From UBA4421 sp028228615 (GTDB taxonomy: Bacteria > Pseudomonadota > Gammaproteobacteria > Pseudomonadales > Azotimanducaceae), in assembly GCA_028228615.1 (NCBI GenBank), contig JAOJBS010000039.1, forward strand, positions 1 to 10,299: DNA of 10,299 bases, in the 5' to 3' direction. The position numbers and the translations under genes are program-made. The notes under the pieces were generated by a model. The model had not been told where the DNA came from. It was given only the letters and a program-made list of their open reading frames with translations, and did no database searches. Below are positions 1 to 6,335 of the stretch, piece by piece. The stretch's first letter is position 1; each line of letters opens with the position of its first letter.

Positions 1-1
1 C

Positions 2-1612
2 ACCAGCGATTTTTCTAAGTATCCTTTTGCGAGCGTCGTGCATGATTTAAATGCGCCGGACAATATGGGTCTCTTGAGCTTGTTGGATCGGTTGCGCAGC
101 TTTGGCCTTGCTCGGGCGTTAAGCCTTGCCATCGTTAAGGGCGAGGTCGACGTTAGTGAGCCGCTGGCGATTACACGTAGCGCTTGGGCGGACTCAATCA
201 ATGCAGCGGATATGCACAACGAACCTGGCCACTTTACGACCTTTGTTGCCTACGAGTACACAACCACCTCTGATGACGCAGGCAGCCTGCACCGCAATGT
301 TGTCTTCCAAGGCAGCGATCTTGTGCCAGAAGTGCCATTCTCGCGCATCCATTCCAGAGACCCAGAAGATTTATGGGACTGGATGGATACCCTGCGCGAA
401 GCGGGTGTGGAATCTATAGCGATACCGCATAACTCCAACAAGTCTAATGGCCATATGTTCAAGTTGGTTGATTGGGCTGGTGACCCAATTGATGATGACT
501 ACGCCGTGAAGCGTATTCGCAATGAACCGTTGGTGGAGATCACACAAATAAAAGGTACCTCTGAAACACACCCAGCGCTGTCCACCCGAGATGAGTGGGC
601 AGATTTCGAGCTAGTGAGCACTCGCGGGGTAGGTGTGGGGCGTCCTCAAGCCAGTAAAGTTGAAGGCAGTTATGTGCGCGAAGCGCTGCGGCAGGGTCTG
701 GCGTTAGAAGCTCAAGGCATAACGAACCCTTATGCGTTTGGTCTAATTGGCTCTAGTGATACCCACACCGGCGCTGCGCAAAATGACGAATCTAACTTTT
801 TGTCTAAACTAGGCGTCTTGTCAGCGGACGGGTCCCAGCGGGGCTCTGTTCCATTGGGTCTTGTTGAAAGCGTCGCGTTAAATTTTCTCCCTGGTCAAGA
901 CGTGGCCGAAATAGGCGGAGAAGACTTTTTAGATAGCCAACAAACTGAATTTGGCGCATCTGGTCTTGCCGGGGTTTGGGCGGAAGAAAATACTCGCCAA
1001 GCCATTTACGCGGCGTTTAGACGCAAGGAAACTTTTGCCACTTCCGGCCCGCGTATACGTTTGCGCTTTTTTGCGGGGTACAACTTGCCGAAGGATTTGT
1101 TGGAAACAGCGGATGGCGTGGCGCAAGCCTATGCTAACGGCGTCACAATGGGCGCGGAGTTAGCGCCGAATACTATAGTCGGCGAGCGCTCGCCATCTTT
1201 TGCTATATGGGCCCAAGCAGATGCTAACAGCGCGCCGCTGCAACGCCTGCAAATTGTTAAAGGTTGGATAGACGCTGCTGGGGAAACTCACGAAGACGTT
1301 ATTGATGTAGCCTGTGCAGGGGGGGTAGGGGTAAACCCAGATACCAATCGTTGTCCGGACAATGACGCGGTAGTGAATTTGAGCGATTGCAGTTACAGCG
1401 CTAACACGGGCGACGCCCAACTACGCACGGTTTGGACAGATCCAGAGTTTAAAACCAGCGAGCGTGCTTTTTATTATACCCGAGTGTTAGAAAATCCTAC
1501 CTGCCGCTGGAATACCTGGGATGCGATTCGTGCAGGCACAGTGCCGCGCGCAGATTTAGCCGCCACCTTGCAGGAGCGCGCTTGGTCGTCGCCCATCCAT
1601 TACATTCCGTAG
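2..1612 (+). CDS. DUF3604 domain-containing protein, 5' end outside the window
   Basis: The reading frame is open from base 2, so the gene starts upstream of the window. A GTG at base 38 is inside the protein and is not its start. The visible 536 residues match the C-terminal bulk of the DUF3604 family: FVAYEYT (residues about 81-87), IPHNSN (141-146), GSSDTH (250-255) and, near the end, the RAFYYTRVLENPTCRW block. The conserved His/Asp motifs suggest a metal-binding, PHP-hydrolase-like fold, but I know of no agreed substrate for the family. Four cysteines (about 438, 451, 463, 501) cluster in the C-terminal quarter and could form disulfides if the protein is exported; the signal peptide region is not visible. 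It is the only + strand gene here and runs away from its neighbours. Family assignment is confident; biochemical role is unknown. Confidence 0.9.
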   Translation, partial: TSDFSKYPFASVVHDLNAPDNMGLLSLLDRLRSFGLARALSLAIVKGEVDVSEPLAITRSAWADSINAADMHNEPGHFTTFVAYEYTTTSDDAGSLHRNVVFQGSDLVPEVPFSRIHSRDPEDLWDWMDTLREAGVESIAIPHNSNKSNGHMFKLVDWAGDPIDDDYAVKRIRNEPLVEITQIKGTSETHPALSTRDEWADFELVSTRGVGVGRPQASKVEGSYVREALRQGLALEAQGITNPYAFGLIGSSDTHTGAAQNDESNFLSKLGVLSADGSQRGSVPLGLVESVALNFLPGQDVAEIGGEDFLDSQQTEFGASGLAGVWAEENTRQAIYAAFRRKETFATSGPRIRLRFFAGYNLPKDLLETADGVAQAYANGVTMGAELAPNTIVGERSPSFAIWAQADANSAPLQRLQIVKGWIDAAGETHEDVIDVACAGGVGVNPDTNRCPDNDAVVNLSDCSYSANTGDAQLRTVWTDPEFKTSERAFYYTRVLENPTCRWNTWDAIRAGTVPRADLAATLQERAWSSPIHYIP

Positions 1613-1854
1613 GGCATCGAGGTAATTTGGTAATCGTCTTTGAAGCAGTACTTGGCGTTTAGTGCTCTGATATTAGTACTTAGATATTAGTACCTAGGTA
1701 AAAGCACCTTGATGGCACTAGTGGCACCTATCTGCGTAAATTGGGCGACTGCTTAGATAGCTATTTAGTTAGCTTTTAAGAAAAACGTTTGTTAGATGCG
1801 GGTTTGTTCAATGCATTGCATCAGTAGTTTTTTAGAGTACCTGTCTAGAATTAC
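1613..1854. other. Intergenic region between convergent genes
   Basis: This 242-bp spacer separates the 3' ends of the DUF3604 gene (+) and the VF530 gene (-). It holds a 2-copy 14-bp tandem repeat (1669-1696). It also holds two weak hairpins that could end transcription: AGCTA/TAGCT (1759-1763 with 1770-1774) followed by TTT, and GATGC/GCATC (1795-1799 with 1818-1822) followed within a few bases by six T on the + strand. Neither stem exceeds 5 bp, so neither is a confident terminator. I see no credible small gene. Confidence 0.5.
1669..1696. repeat. 14-bp tandem direct repeat, two copies
   Basis: GATATTAGTACTTA (1669-1682) is followed directly by GATATTAGTACCTA (1683-1696), identical at 13 of 14 positions. 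It lies 57 bp past the DUF3604 stop codon. The two copies would place a protein-binding site slightly more than one helical turn apart, but a simple slippage duplication explains it equally well. Confidence 0.85.
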
Positions 1855-2109
1855 TTAGCGCGGATATTTGGCGTTTCGCCAGGGCGATGGTTTTGCAAAG
1901 GTGGCAATGTACAGGTTCTCCACCTTGTCTCTAGCCCACTGGGTTTTACGTAAAAACTTCAGCGATGACTTAACAGACGGATCATTCTTAAAGCAGTTGA
2001 TGTCTATTCTGTTAGCTAATCCATCCCAGTCGTAGTGCTCTACCAGTTTGGTTACAACCGTCTCGAGGGTTACGCCATGCAGTGGATTATTTTCTTGTTC
2101 GCCTGTCAT
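1855..2109 (-). CDS. VF530-family DNA-binding protein (DUF2132)
   Basis: This 84-residue protein is full length for the small VF530/DUF2132 family. The family signature covers most of it: NNPLHGVTLE (residues 7-16), then LVEHYDWDGLANRI and CFKNDPSVKSSLKFLRKTQWAR, rich in basic and aromatic residues. The family is described as DNA-binding on structural grounds; its target and physiological role are not established. The ATG at 2107-2109 places the conserved PLHGVTLE block at the usual distance from the N-terminus. No clear Shine-Dalgarno sequence precedes it. The gene stands alone: 291 bp separate it from the cold shock gene, and its upstream DNA carries a 4-copy 12-bp tandem repeat that may be a control site. 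Family assignment is confident; function in the cell is unknown. Confidence 0.9.
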   Translation of the reverse strand: MTGEQENNPLHGVTLETVVTKLVEHYDWDGLANRIDINCFKNDPSVKSSLKFLRKTQWARDKVENLYIATFAKPSPWRNAKYPR

Positions 2110-2152
2110 ATTCGAGTTGTCAGTTGTTTATTTTGCTTGGAGCGTTTTTTGT

Positions 2153-2200
2153 TGAATTGATTGGTGAATCGATTTTTGAATCAATGGATAAATTGATGGG
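2153..2200. repeat. Degenerate 12-bp tandem repeat, four copies
   Basis: Four head-to-tail units of exactly 12 bp fill 2153-2200: TGAATTGATTGG, TGAATCGATTTT, TGAATCAATGGA and TAAATTGATGGG (consensus TGAATYGATKGG). The AAT-GAT core is kept while the last three bases drift. The array ends 43 bp before the VF530 start codon, in its promoter or leader region. The spacing and position are compatible with a multi-site operator; a decayed microsatellite-like repeat is the alternative. Confidence 0.8.
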
Positions 2201-2341
2201 AAATAGGGGAGTACTTACAAGACCTGTAGGCGTCTATTGCTATGAAGAGCAGCCTAGTTAGCTGAGGCTATGAACTTTTCCGCCGCGTTGGGCTTTAAAG
2301 GTTAGCTGTGGGTTGAATCTGCTTGGGGGTTAACGCCACAA

Positions 2342-2374
2342 ACATGGGCGAACTACTGGGTAGTTTGTCCATGT
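2342..2374 (-). terminator. Hairpin behind the cold shock gene, possible terminator
   Basis: ACATGG...AACTA pairs with TAGTT...CCATGT across a 5-nt loop, giving a stem of about 14 positions with two imperfect pairs (G-U wobbles on the + strand, A-C mismatches on the - strand). It begins 26 bp beyond the cold shock stop codon and is preceded by an A-rich stretch in that direction. The T-rich tail is better on the + strand (2375-2387) than on the - strand, where only TTTGTGG follows. It may therefore be a weak or bidirectional terminator. Confidence 0.45.
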
Positions 2375-2400
2375 CTGTTTTGTCTTTAGTGACTTGCTAG

Positions 2401-2607
2401 TTAGATAGCAGTAACCTTGTTTGCACATGGTCCTTTTTGGCCTTGGCCAACTTCGAACTCAACTGCTTGGCCGTCACTCAATGTGGCATAATCGCCGCCA
2501 GACTGGATTTCTGAATGGTGAACAAATAAATCTTTGCTGCCATCTTCTGGTGTAATAAAACCGAAACCTTTGTCGGCGTTAAACCACTTCACTGTACCTT
2601 TACTCAT
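2401..2607 (-). CDS. Cold shock protein, CspA family
   Basis: This 68-residue protein is one complete cold shock domain, the normal length for the family. It starts with the typical MSKGTVKWFNADKGFGFI. RNP1 is KGFGFI (residues 13-18) and RNP2 is LFVHH (27-31), the aromatic and basic surface that binds single-stranded RNA or DNA. Members act as RNA chaperones or nucleic acid melters in the cytoplasm; only some are cold-induced, so the name alone does not prove cold induction. C61 in GPCANKV replaces the more usual Q or A. The gene is monocistronic, with a hairpin behind it and a leader of roughly 95 nt containing a strong inverted repeat, a layout like that of cold-regulated csp genes. The Shine-Dalgarno is weak (GAG about 10 nt upstream). 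I do not assign a paralogue letter. Confidence 0.96.
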   Translation of the reverse strand: MSKGTVKWFNADKGFGFITPEDGSKDLFVHHSEIQSGGDYATLSDGQAVEFEVGQGQKGPCANKVTAI

Positions 2608-2631
2608 TTTCTATACTCTAATTTGTTGGTG

Positions 2632-2684
2632 AAATTGCAAAAATGTCAGCCAAACTCATCGGTTTGACTACAAATTTGCAATTT
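2632..2684 (-). promoter_or_regulatory. Structured 5' leader of the cold shock gene
   Basis: AAATTGCAAA (2632-2641) is perfectly complementary to TTTGCAATTT (2675-2684). Between them CAAAC (2651-2655) pairs with GTTTG (2662-2666) around a 6-nt loop. The transcript could therefore fold into a two-tier hairpin ending 24 nt before the start codon. Cold shock mRNAs such as E. coli cspA are known to use temperature-sensitive leader folds; whether this one does is inference. The AT-rich outer stem should melt easily. Confidence 0.5.
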
Positions 2685-2708
2685 TCGATAAAGACCTAAA
2701 ACACATTG

Positions 2709-2737
2709 ATACTAGGTACTTTGGCGTAGTGTACCAA
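2709..2737 (-). promoter_or_regulatory. Candidate sigma-70 promoter for the cold shock gene
   Basis: On the - strand TTGGTA (2732-2737, 4 of 6 to the -35 consensus) is followed after 17 bp by TAGTAT (2709-2714, 4 of 6 to the -10). Transcription would start near 2702, giving a leader of about 95 nt that contains the hairpin. GGTAC and GTACC arms with an 11-bp gap flank the spacer and could be a weak operator. The match is modest and was found by eye. Confidence 0.35.
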
Positions 2738-2842
2738 AAAATTGGCTTTGTAACGCATTCTTATGTGTTTCTTATTGCATTGTTTATCCTAGTCGATTAG
2801 AGGTTTTTGCGGTATGTCGACGGTCAATTGCTCAGAAATTTT

Positions 2843-2875
2843 GCGCTAAAACACCGCCTGTCATTAATTTAGCGC
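2843..2875. repeat. Inverted repeat downstream of the DUF6702 gene
   Basis: The arms GCGCTAAA and TTTAGCGC are perfectly complementary over 8 bp with a 17-nt loop. It could form an RNA stem at the 3' end of the peptidase/DUF6702 transcript or be a protein-binding palindrome. No T-tract follows on either strand. Confidence 0.5.
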
Positions 2876-2958
2876 GCTTACCTGCGGCTTCCTTCTCGTT
2901 GGGTTGGCAAACAAAGAGGTTAGGTTTTTCTAATAGATCACCTTGAAAAGCGCTGTGG

Positions 2959-3462
2959 CTATTGGATTTTGCTAGCGCCTAGGCTGTTAACGGTGAATTT
3001 CAGCGAGCTTATATTGCCGTTATGCAAAATGTTGATTCGATTAATTTGTTCAGCATTTATATCCATGAATATGGACGTGGCTATTTTTTCAAGCGGTGAG
3101 GGCTGGTTTAGTGTTTCCTGATAAACAAAAACGAAGTCACCTTCGGCTTCAGCACCAATGATTTCTGTCTCCGCCAACGTACCGTCTTTCAGTAGGAGCT
3201 GGGTATTTCTGGCGGCGTACACTGCGAGCACCGCCAAGTGTTCTAGCGAATCTAGATCTGGGTTGTCGAAACCCATACTCCTGAGCAGGGCGACGCTGTC
3301 GTGTTGATGCAGTCGGTGAGTGATCTCCGCCGATTTTTTACCATCGCTTAACGCCACCTCTGTCCAGCTTAGGTGCTGCGTATGCGCGCTTACCAATAGA
3401 GGTAAGCACAGTAGCGCCGCCCACAAGCAGCATTTGCTCAGGGTTGAGTGTAAGTCCCTCAC
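2959..3462 (-). CDS. DUF6702 family exported protein
   Basis: This 167-residue protein begins with a signal peptide: a short basic N-terminus, a hydrophobic run LWAALLCLPLLV and a probable cleavage after VSA (residue 26), giving a mature protein that starts HTQH. The mature part resembles DUF6702: an N-terminal His-led strand (HLSWTEVALSD), ITHRLHQHD (47-55) and, at the end, NRINILHNGNISSLKF (141-156), which fits the family's C-terminal block. The function of the family is unknown. The start is GTG at 3460-3462, overlapping the TGA of the upstream metallopeptidase as GTGA. No strong Shine-Dalgarno precedes it, so translation is probably coupled to the peptidase. That arrangement suggests a joint role in the envelope, perhaps as accessory or partner. 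The family call rests on remembered pattern and is less certain than the export signal. Confidence 0.78.
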   Translation of the reverse strand: MRDLHSTLSKCCLWAALLCLPLLVSAHTQHLSWTEVALSDGKKSAEITHRLHQHDSVALLRSMGFDNPDLDSLEHLAVLAVYAARNTQLLLKDGTLAETEIIGAEAEGDFVFVYQETLNQPSPLEKIATSIFMDINAEQINRINILHNGNISSLKFTVNSLGASKIQ

Positions 3463-5984
3463 TGGTCAGTACTTTCGCTGAGTGGCACACTTTTGCTGGC
3501 CTCTGGATCGTTGCCGCCTTTTAGCGCCACCAACATGTCAGCCATGAGGTTTCTGTCCTCGCGCTTGCGTTTGTATAGTGCCAATCTGGAGGAGGTGATG
3601 CTTGGGGGAAAGGCGTTGTTGGAAAAGTCCGCGTCGGCTGTTTGGTGTCTGTCATCGATAGAGACCTTTGCTATGGCTTTGTTTTCCAGCAACACATGGG
3701 TGATGTTCTCAGCATTACGCCGCCAGATTTCTGCGGGTAAGTTCAATTGTCGGCTACTGCCGTCTTGGTAGGTAATGTTCATAGGCAGTGGGCTGACTAA
3801 GCCGCCCTTGTTTTCTATATCTATGAAATACACATAAGGTTCTTCTTTTATGGCTCGTGCTAACACTTGTTTTTCCCAGTCATCCAACCCCTTCAAATAT
3901 GACTGATATTTATTTCTGTCTTTGCTGGACACCGTGAATTCATCGTTCTCATTATAGAAGTCTGCTATCTCGGGCAGCCGTTGCAGACGGGTTGTGTAAC
4001 CGGCTGCGGCGTTGCGCTCCTGCATTATGGGCTGAGGGTAAAGTGCTTCGTTTTCTATACGGTTCAATGGGAAATCTATTTCGGGATCACCGGTCTTTAT
4101 TCGATACTCACGTATGTCGTTAATACCGATATCCACATGGTCTGTGCTGTAGAACCAACCGCGCCAAAACCAGTCTAAGTCCACACCCGAGGCATCTTCC
4201 ATGGTTCTAAAAAAATCTGCCGGCGTAGGTCTTTTGAATTTCCAGCGGTTGGCATATTGCTTAAATGCAAAATCGAACTGTTGGCGACCCATGACAGTTT
4301 CGCGCAGTACAGTTAGCGCGGCGGCGGGCTTAGAATAAGCATTTGGGCCAAACTGCAAAATTGAATCGGACTGGGTCATGATCGGTACTTGGTCCGTTGA
4401 CGTCATGTACTCAGGAATATAGTCCAATACATTGGTTTTGCCGCGAAAGGCTGGGAAGCGCTCTTCCCACTCTAGCTCAGCAACATATTCCAAAAAGGTA
4501 TTTATGCCTTCGTCCATCCATGTCCACTGACGCTCATCGGAGTTAACCACCATGGGGAAGTAGATGTGGCCTATTTCATGAATGATGACACCAATAAGCC
4601 CATACTTGATTTGGCGGGAATAGGTGATGGTGTCCTGGGTTTGCTTAGAGGCCGTCTCGGCGCTGCTCTCAAGCCCGGCAATTGCATTGTCTTCAGCGCC
4701 TGCTTCGTCCTCATCCTCGCTATCGTCCTTTTTCTCAACTGAGGGTCTATAGCCATTAAAGGTGATCATTGGATATTCCATGCCGCCGCGCTCCCATGTG
4801 TTAACAGACTGGGCGGTTGGGTAGGGGTAGTCGAAGGAAAAACGCGAGTAGATGTCTAACGTATGGATTACGGCTTGAGTGGAGTATTGGGACCAAGCGG
4901 GCTCCGCCTCGTTGGGATAAAAAGACATGGCTAATACGTTGTCGTGTTTGGCACCTAGTTGGCTGTGCAGCATGGCGTCCCAAATGAATTTCCGTGACGA
5001 TGACCACGCGAAGTCGCGAATGCGCTGGGCATTGAAGCGCCAAGTTTTACTGCCGCTCGGTTTGTCTGTCAGGTTTTCGTTGGCCAGAGCCTCTTCGGGG
5101 GTGACAACAAACACGGGGTTTGCAGTGTTGGCTTGGGCCAAGCGTTGGCGCTGTACTTTGGTTAGCACTTCACTGGCATTGGTCAACTCGCCAGTAGCGG
5201 AAACAATATGTCCTTCTGGTACGGTGATGGCTACTTCATAGTTACCGAATTCTAAAGTGAACTCGCCCCGGCCTAAGAATGCTTTGTGCTGCCAACCGGC
5301 ATAGTCGGTATACGCAACCATTCGTGGAAACCATTGGGCTAGGAAAAAAATATAGCTGTCGTTGTCATCAAAGTGCTCGTATCCACCGCGCCCGCCAATA
5401 GCCGCTTGCTCAACAATGTTGAAAGCCCAACCAATGTTAAACACAATTTTGCCCTTGGGCTTCAGCGCCTTTTTAAGATCAATGCGCATCATGGTGTCTA
5501 CCACCACGAAGGGTAGGGGGTTACCACTTTTGTCGGTGACAGTAAGGTCGCTGTAACCGTGTTCGTTGTCAGCAAAAGATTTTGCCTGCCGAAGCCGGTT
5601 AAAGCTGATCTGATCCTCTTTGGGGTTGGTGGTTTGAGAGCGGCGATCGAGAGATCCTTCAGCAAATCGATTTTGATCTAATTGCAGCCACAGGTAGTTG
5701 AGCGTATCTGGCGAATTGTTGGTGTAGGTGATTTGTTCACTGCCGACAATTGATTGGTTGTCTTCATCTAGTGCCACCTGAATCTTGTAGTCAGCCTGTT
5801 GTTGCCAATAGGCAAACCCAGGCGCGCCGGATGCTGTGCGGTAGCTATTGGGCGTGGGCAGCAGTTGTTCTAACTGAGCGAACTTGCGCGCGCCGCTGCC
5901 GGGTTCTCCTGCGAAGGCGAGCCCGCAATAGGGGAGTAGAAACATTGCTGTAACGCGCACGAGTATTTTGTTGACCAGCGGCAT
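3459..5984 (-). CDS. Exported M1-family zinc metallopeptidase
   Basis: This 841-residue protein has a signal peptide (basic start, hydrophobic core TAMFLLPYCGLAFA, probable cleavage after residue 25), so it should act in the periplasm, at the envelope or outside. The M1 (gluzincin) catalytic signature is complete: HEIGH (469-473) gives two zinc-binding histidines and the catalytic Glu470, and Glu492 follows after the canonical 18 residues in WMDEG. The exopeptidase motif appears as GGMEY (400-404), and Tyr550 in NAYSKP is the likely transition-state tyrosine. An acidic low-complexity insert (about 418-450) lies between the two motifs. The final 200 residues are outside the catalytic core. It is probably an aminopeptidase-type enzyme; substrate unknown. 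ATG at 5982-5984 is supported by GGAG at 5993-5996, 8 nt upstream. It is the first gene of a pair with the DUF6702 gene. Confidence 0.93.
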   Translation of the reverse strand: MPLVNKILVRVTAMFLLPYCGLAFAGEPGSGARKFAQLEQLLPTPNSYRTASGAPGFAYWQQQADYKIQVALDEDNQSIVGSEQITYTNNSPDTLNYLWLQLDQNRFAEGSLDRRSQTTNPKEDQISFNRLRQAKSFADNEHGYSDLTVTDKSGNPLPFVVVDTMMRIDLKKALKPKGKIVFNIGWAFNIVEQAAIGGRGGYEHFDDNDSYIFFLAQWFPRMVAYTDYAGWQHKAFLGRGEFTLEFGNYEVAITVPEGHIVSATGELTNASEVLTKVQRQRLAQANTANPVFVVTPEEALANENLTDKPSGSKTWRFNAQRIRDFAWSSSRKFIWDAMLHSQLGAKHDNVLAMSFYPNEAEPAWSQYSTQAVIHTLDIYSRFSFDYPYPTAQSVNTWERGGMEYPMITFNGYRPSVEKKDDSEDEDEAGAEDNAIAGLESSAETASKQTQDTITYSRQIKYGLIGVIIHEIGHIYFPMVVNSDERQWTWMDEGINTFLEYVAELEWEERFPAFRGKTNVLDYIPEYMTSTDQVPIMTQSDSILQFGPNAYSKPAAALTVLRETVMGRQQFDFAFKQYANRWKFKRPTPADFFRTMEDASGVDLDWFWRGWFYSTDHVDIGINDIREYRIKTGDPEIDFPLNRIENEALYPQPIMQERNAAAGYTTRLQRLPEIADFYNENDEFTVSSKDRNKYQSYLKGLDDWEKQVLARAIKEEPYVYFIDIENKGGLVSPLPMNITYQDGSSRQLNLPAEIWRRNAENITHVLLENKAIAKVSIDDRHQTADADFSNNAFPPSITSSRLALYKRKREDRNLMADMLVALKGGNDPEASKSVPLSESTDQ

Positions 5985-6335
5985 ATAGAAGTCTCCGTTG
6001 CCTGCTAAGAATGGACATAGTCTAACTGCTTAAGTTGGGTTTCTCGAATAGGCCCGTGTTACTTAGACTGAGCCTAGCCAGAGGTAGCGAACGCCCGAAG
6101 TTAGGCTTGCTACTGTACTTGGACATTTCGTCATTTTTCAGTGCCATTGGACTAAAGGTTACATAGAGGTGATGAAACGATTGGAAGGGTATCGCTCAAA
6201 GCAAAACTATCCGCGAGCAGATTTTGCGTAACCAACTGCTTTCAATCAGCCGCAAAAATTGACAGATAAAAGGGGGCTGTGAGACACAAAAAAGCCCTCA
6301 CATGGAGGGCTTTTTAACTGCGCTGCTGAGCTCAG
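5985..6335. other. Intergenic region upstream of the M1 peptidase gene
   Basis: This 351-bp spacer contains the peptidase promoter region and the terminator of the AtuA operon (6289-6315). A 6-bp inverted repeat AGCCTA/TAGGCT (6071-6076 with 6102-6107) lies about 90 bp before the peptidase start and could be a control site. I could not identify a convincing -35/-10 pair. No credible gene is present; a 19-codon ORF on the + strand is discussed among the rejected items. Confidence 0.5.
6289..6315 (-). terminator. Bidirectional rho-independent terminator
   Basis: AAAAAGCCCTC and GAGGGCTTTTT form a perfect 11-bp inverted repeat around the 5-nt loop ACATG. It has a GC-rich core and A/T runs on both sides, so it should work in both directions. 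It begins 20 bp after the AtuA-like stop codon and closes the catabolic operon, keeping read-through out of the peptidase promoter region. Confidence 0.93.

Larger units (their letters stand above)
2110..2400. other. Intergenic region upstream of VF530 gene, downstream of csp
   Basis: This 291-bp stretch has no credible coding sequence. It holds, from left to right, the VF530 leader, the 12-bp tandem repeat array (2153-2200), a short inverted repeat AGCCT/AGGCT (2251-2255 with 2265-2269), two copies of GTTAGCTG (2257-2264 and 2301-2308), and the hairpin behind the cold shock gene (2342-2374). I could not pick a convincing sigma-70 promoter for the VF530 gene by eye. Confidence 0.5.
2608..2958. 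other. Intergenic region between cold shock gene and DUF6702 gene
   Basis: This 351-bp spacer lies between two - strand genes. The left half carries the cold shock leader and candidate promoter. The right half carries an inverted repeat, GCGCTAAA (2843-2850) with TTTAGCGC (2868-2875), 8 bp perfect with a 17-nt loop. That repeat lies 83 bp past the DUF6702 stop and is followed by AAAATTTC rather than a U tract, so it is only a poor terminator candidate. I see no gene here. Confidence 0.5.

Noticed and set aside
1669..2200. Short repeats considered as a CRISPR array
   Set aside because: The units are only 12-14 bp, directly adjacent without spacers, and there are no cas genes nearby.
2110..2400. 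Possible tRNA or small RNA gene, because of short hairpins and a GGTTGAATC-like string
   Set aside because: No cloverleaf arms or acceptor stem can be assembled, and GGTTGAATC does not match the GGTTCGAATCC T-loop pattern.
2843..2875. Inverted repeat as the terminator of the peptidase/DUF6702 unit
   Set aside because: The loop is 17 nt long and no U tract follows, so it was listed only as an inverted repeat.
4571..5556. Several open frames of 60-104 codons on both strands within the M1 peptidase gene
   Set aside because: They overlap a clear full-length gene with a complete catalytic signature, have no recognisable domains and look like shadow frames.
5935..5960. Cys20 of the M1 peptidase as a lipoprotein attachment site
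   Set aside because: The residues before it (LLPYC) do not fit a lipobox, and a normal signal peptidase I site (AFA before GEP) follows a few residues later.
6172..6231. 19-codon ORF on the + strand with an upstream GAGG and a terminator 57 bp downstream
   Set aside because: The GAGG is only 2 nt from the ATG, no convincing promoter precedes it, and the terminator is explained by the AtuA-like operon. Too weak to call a gene.
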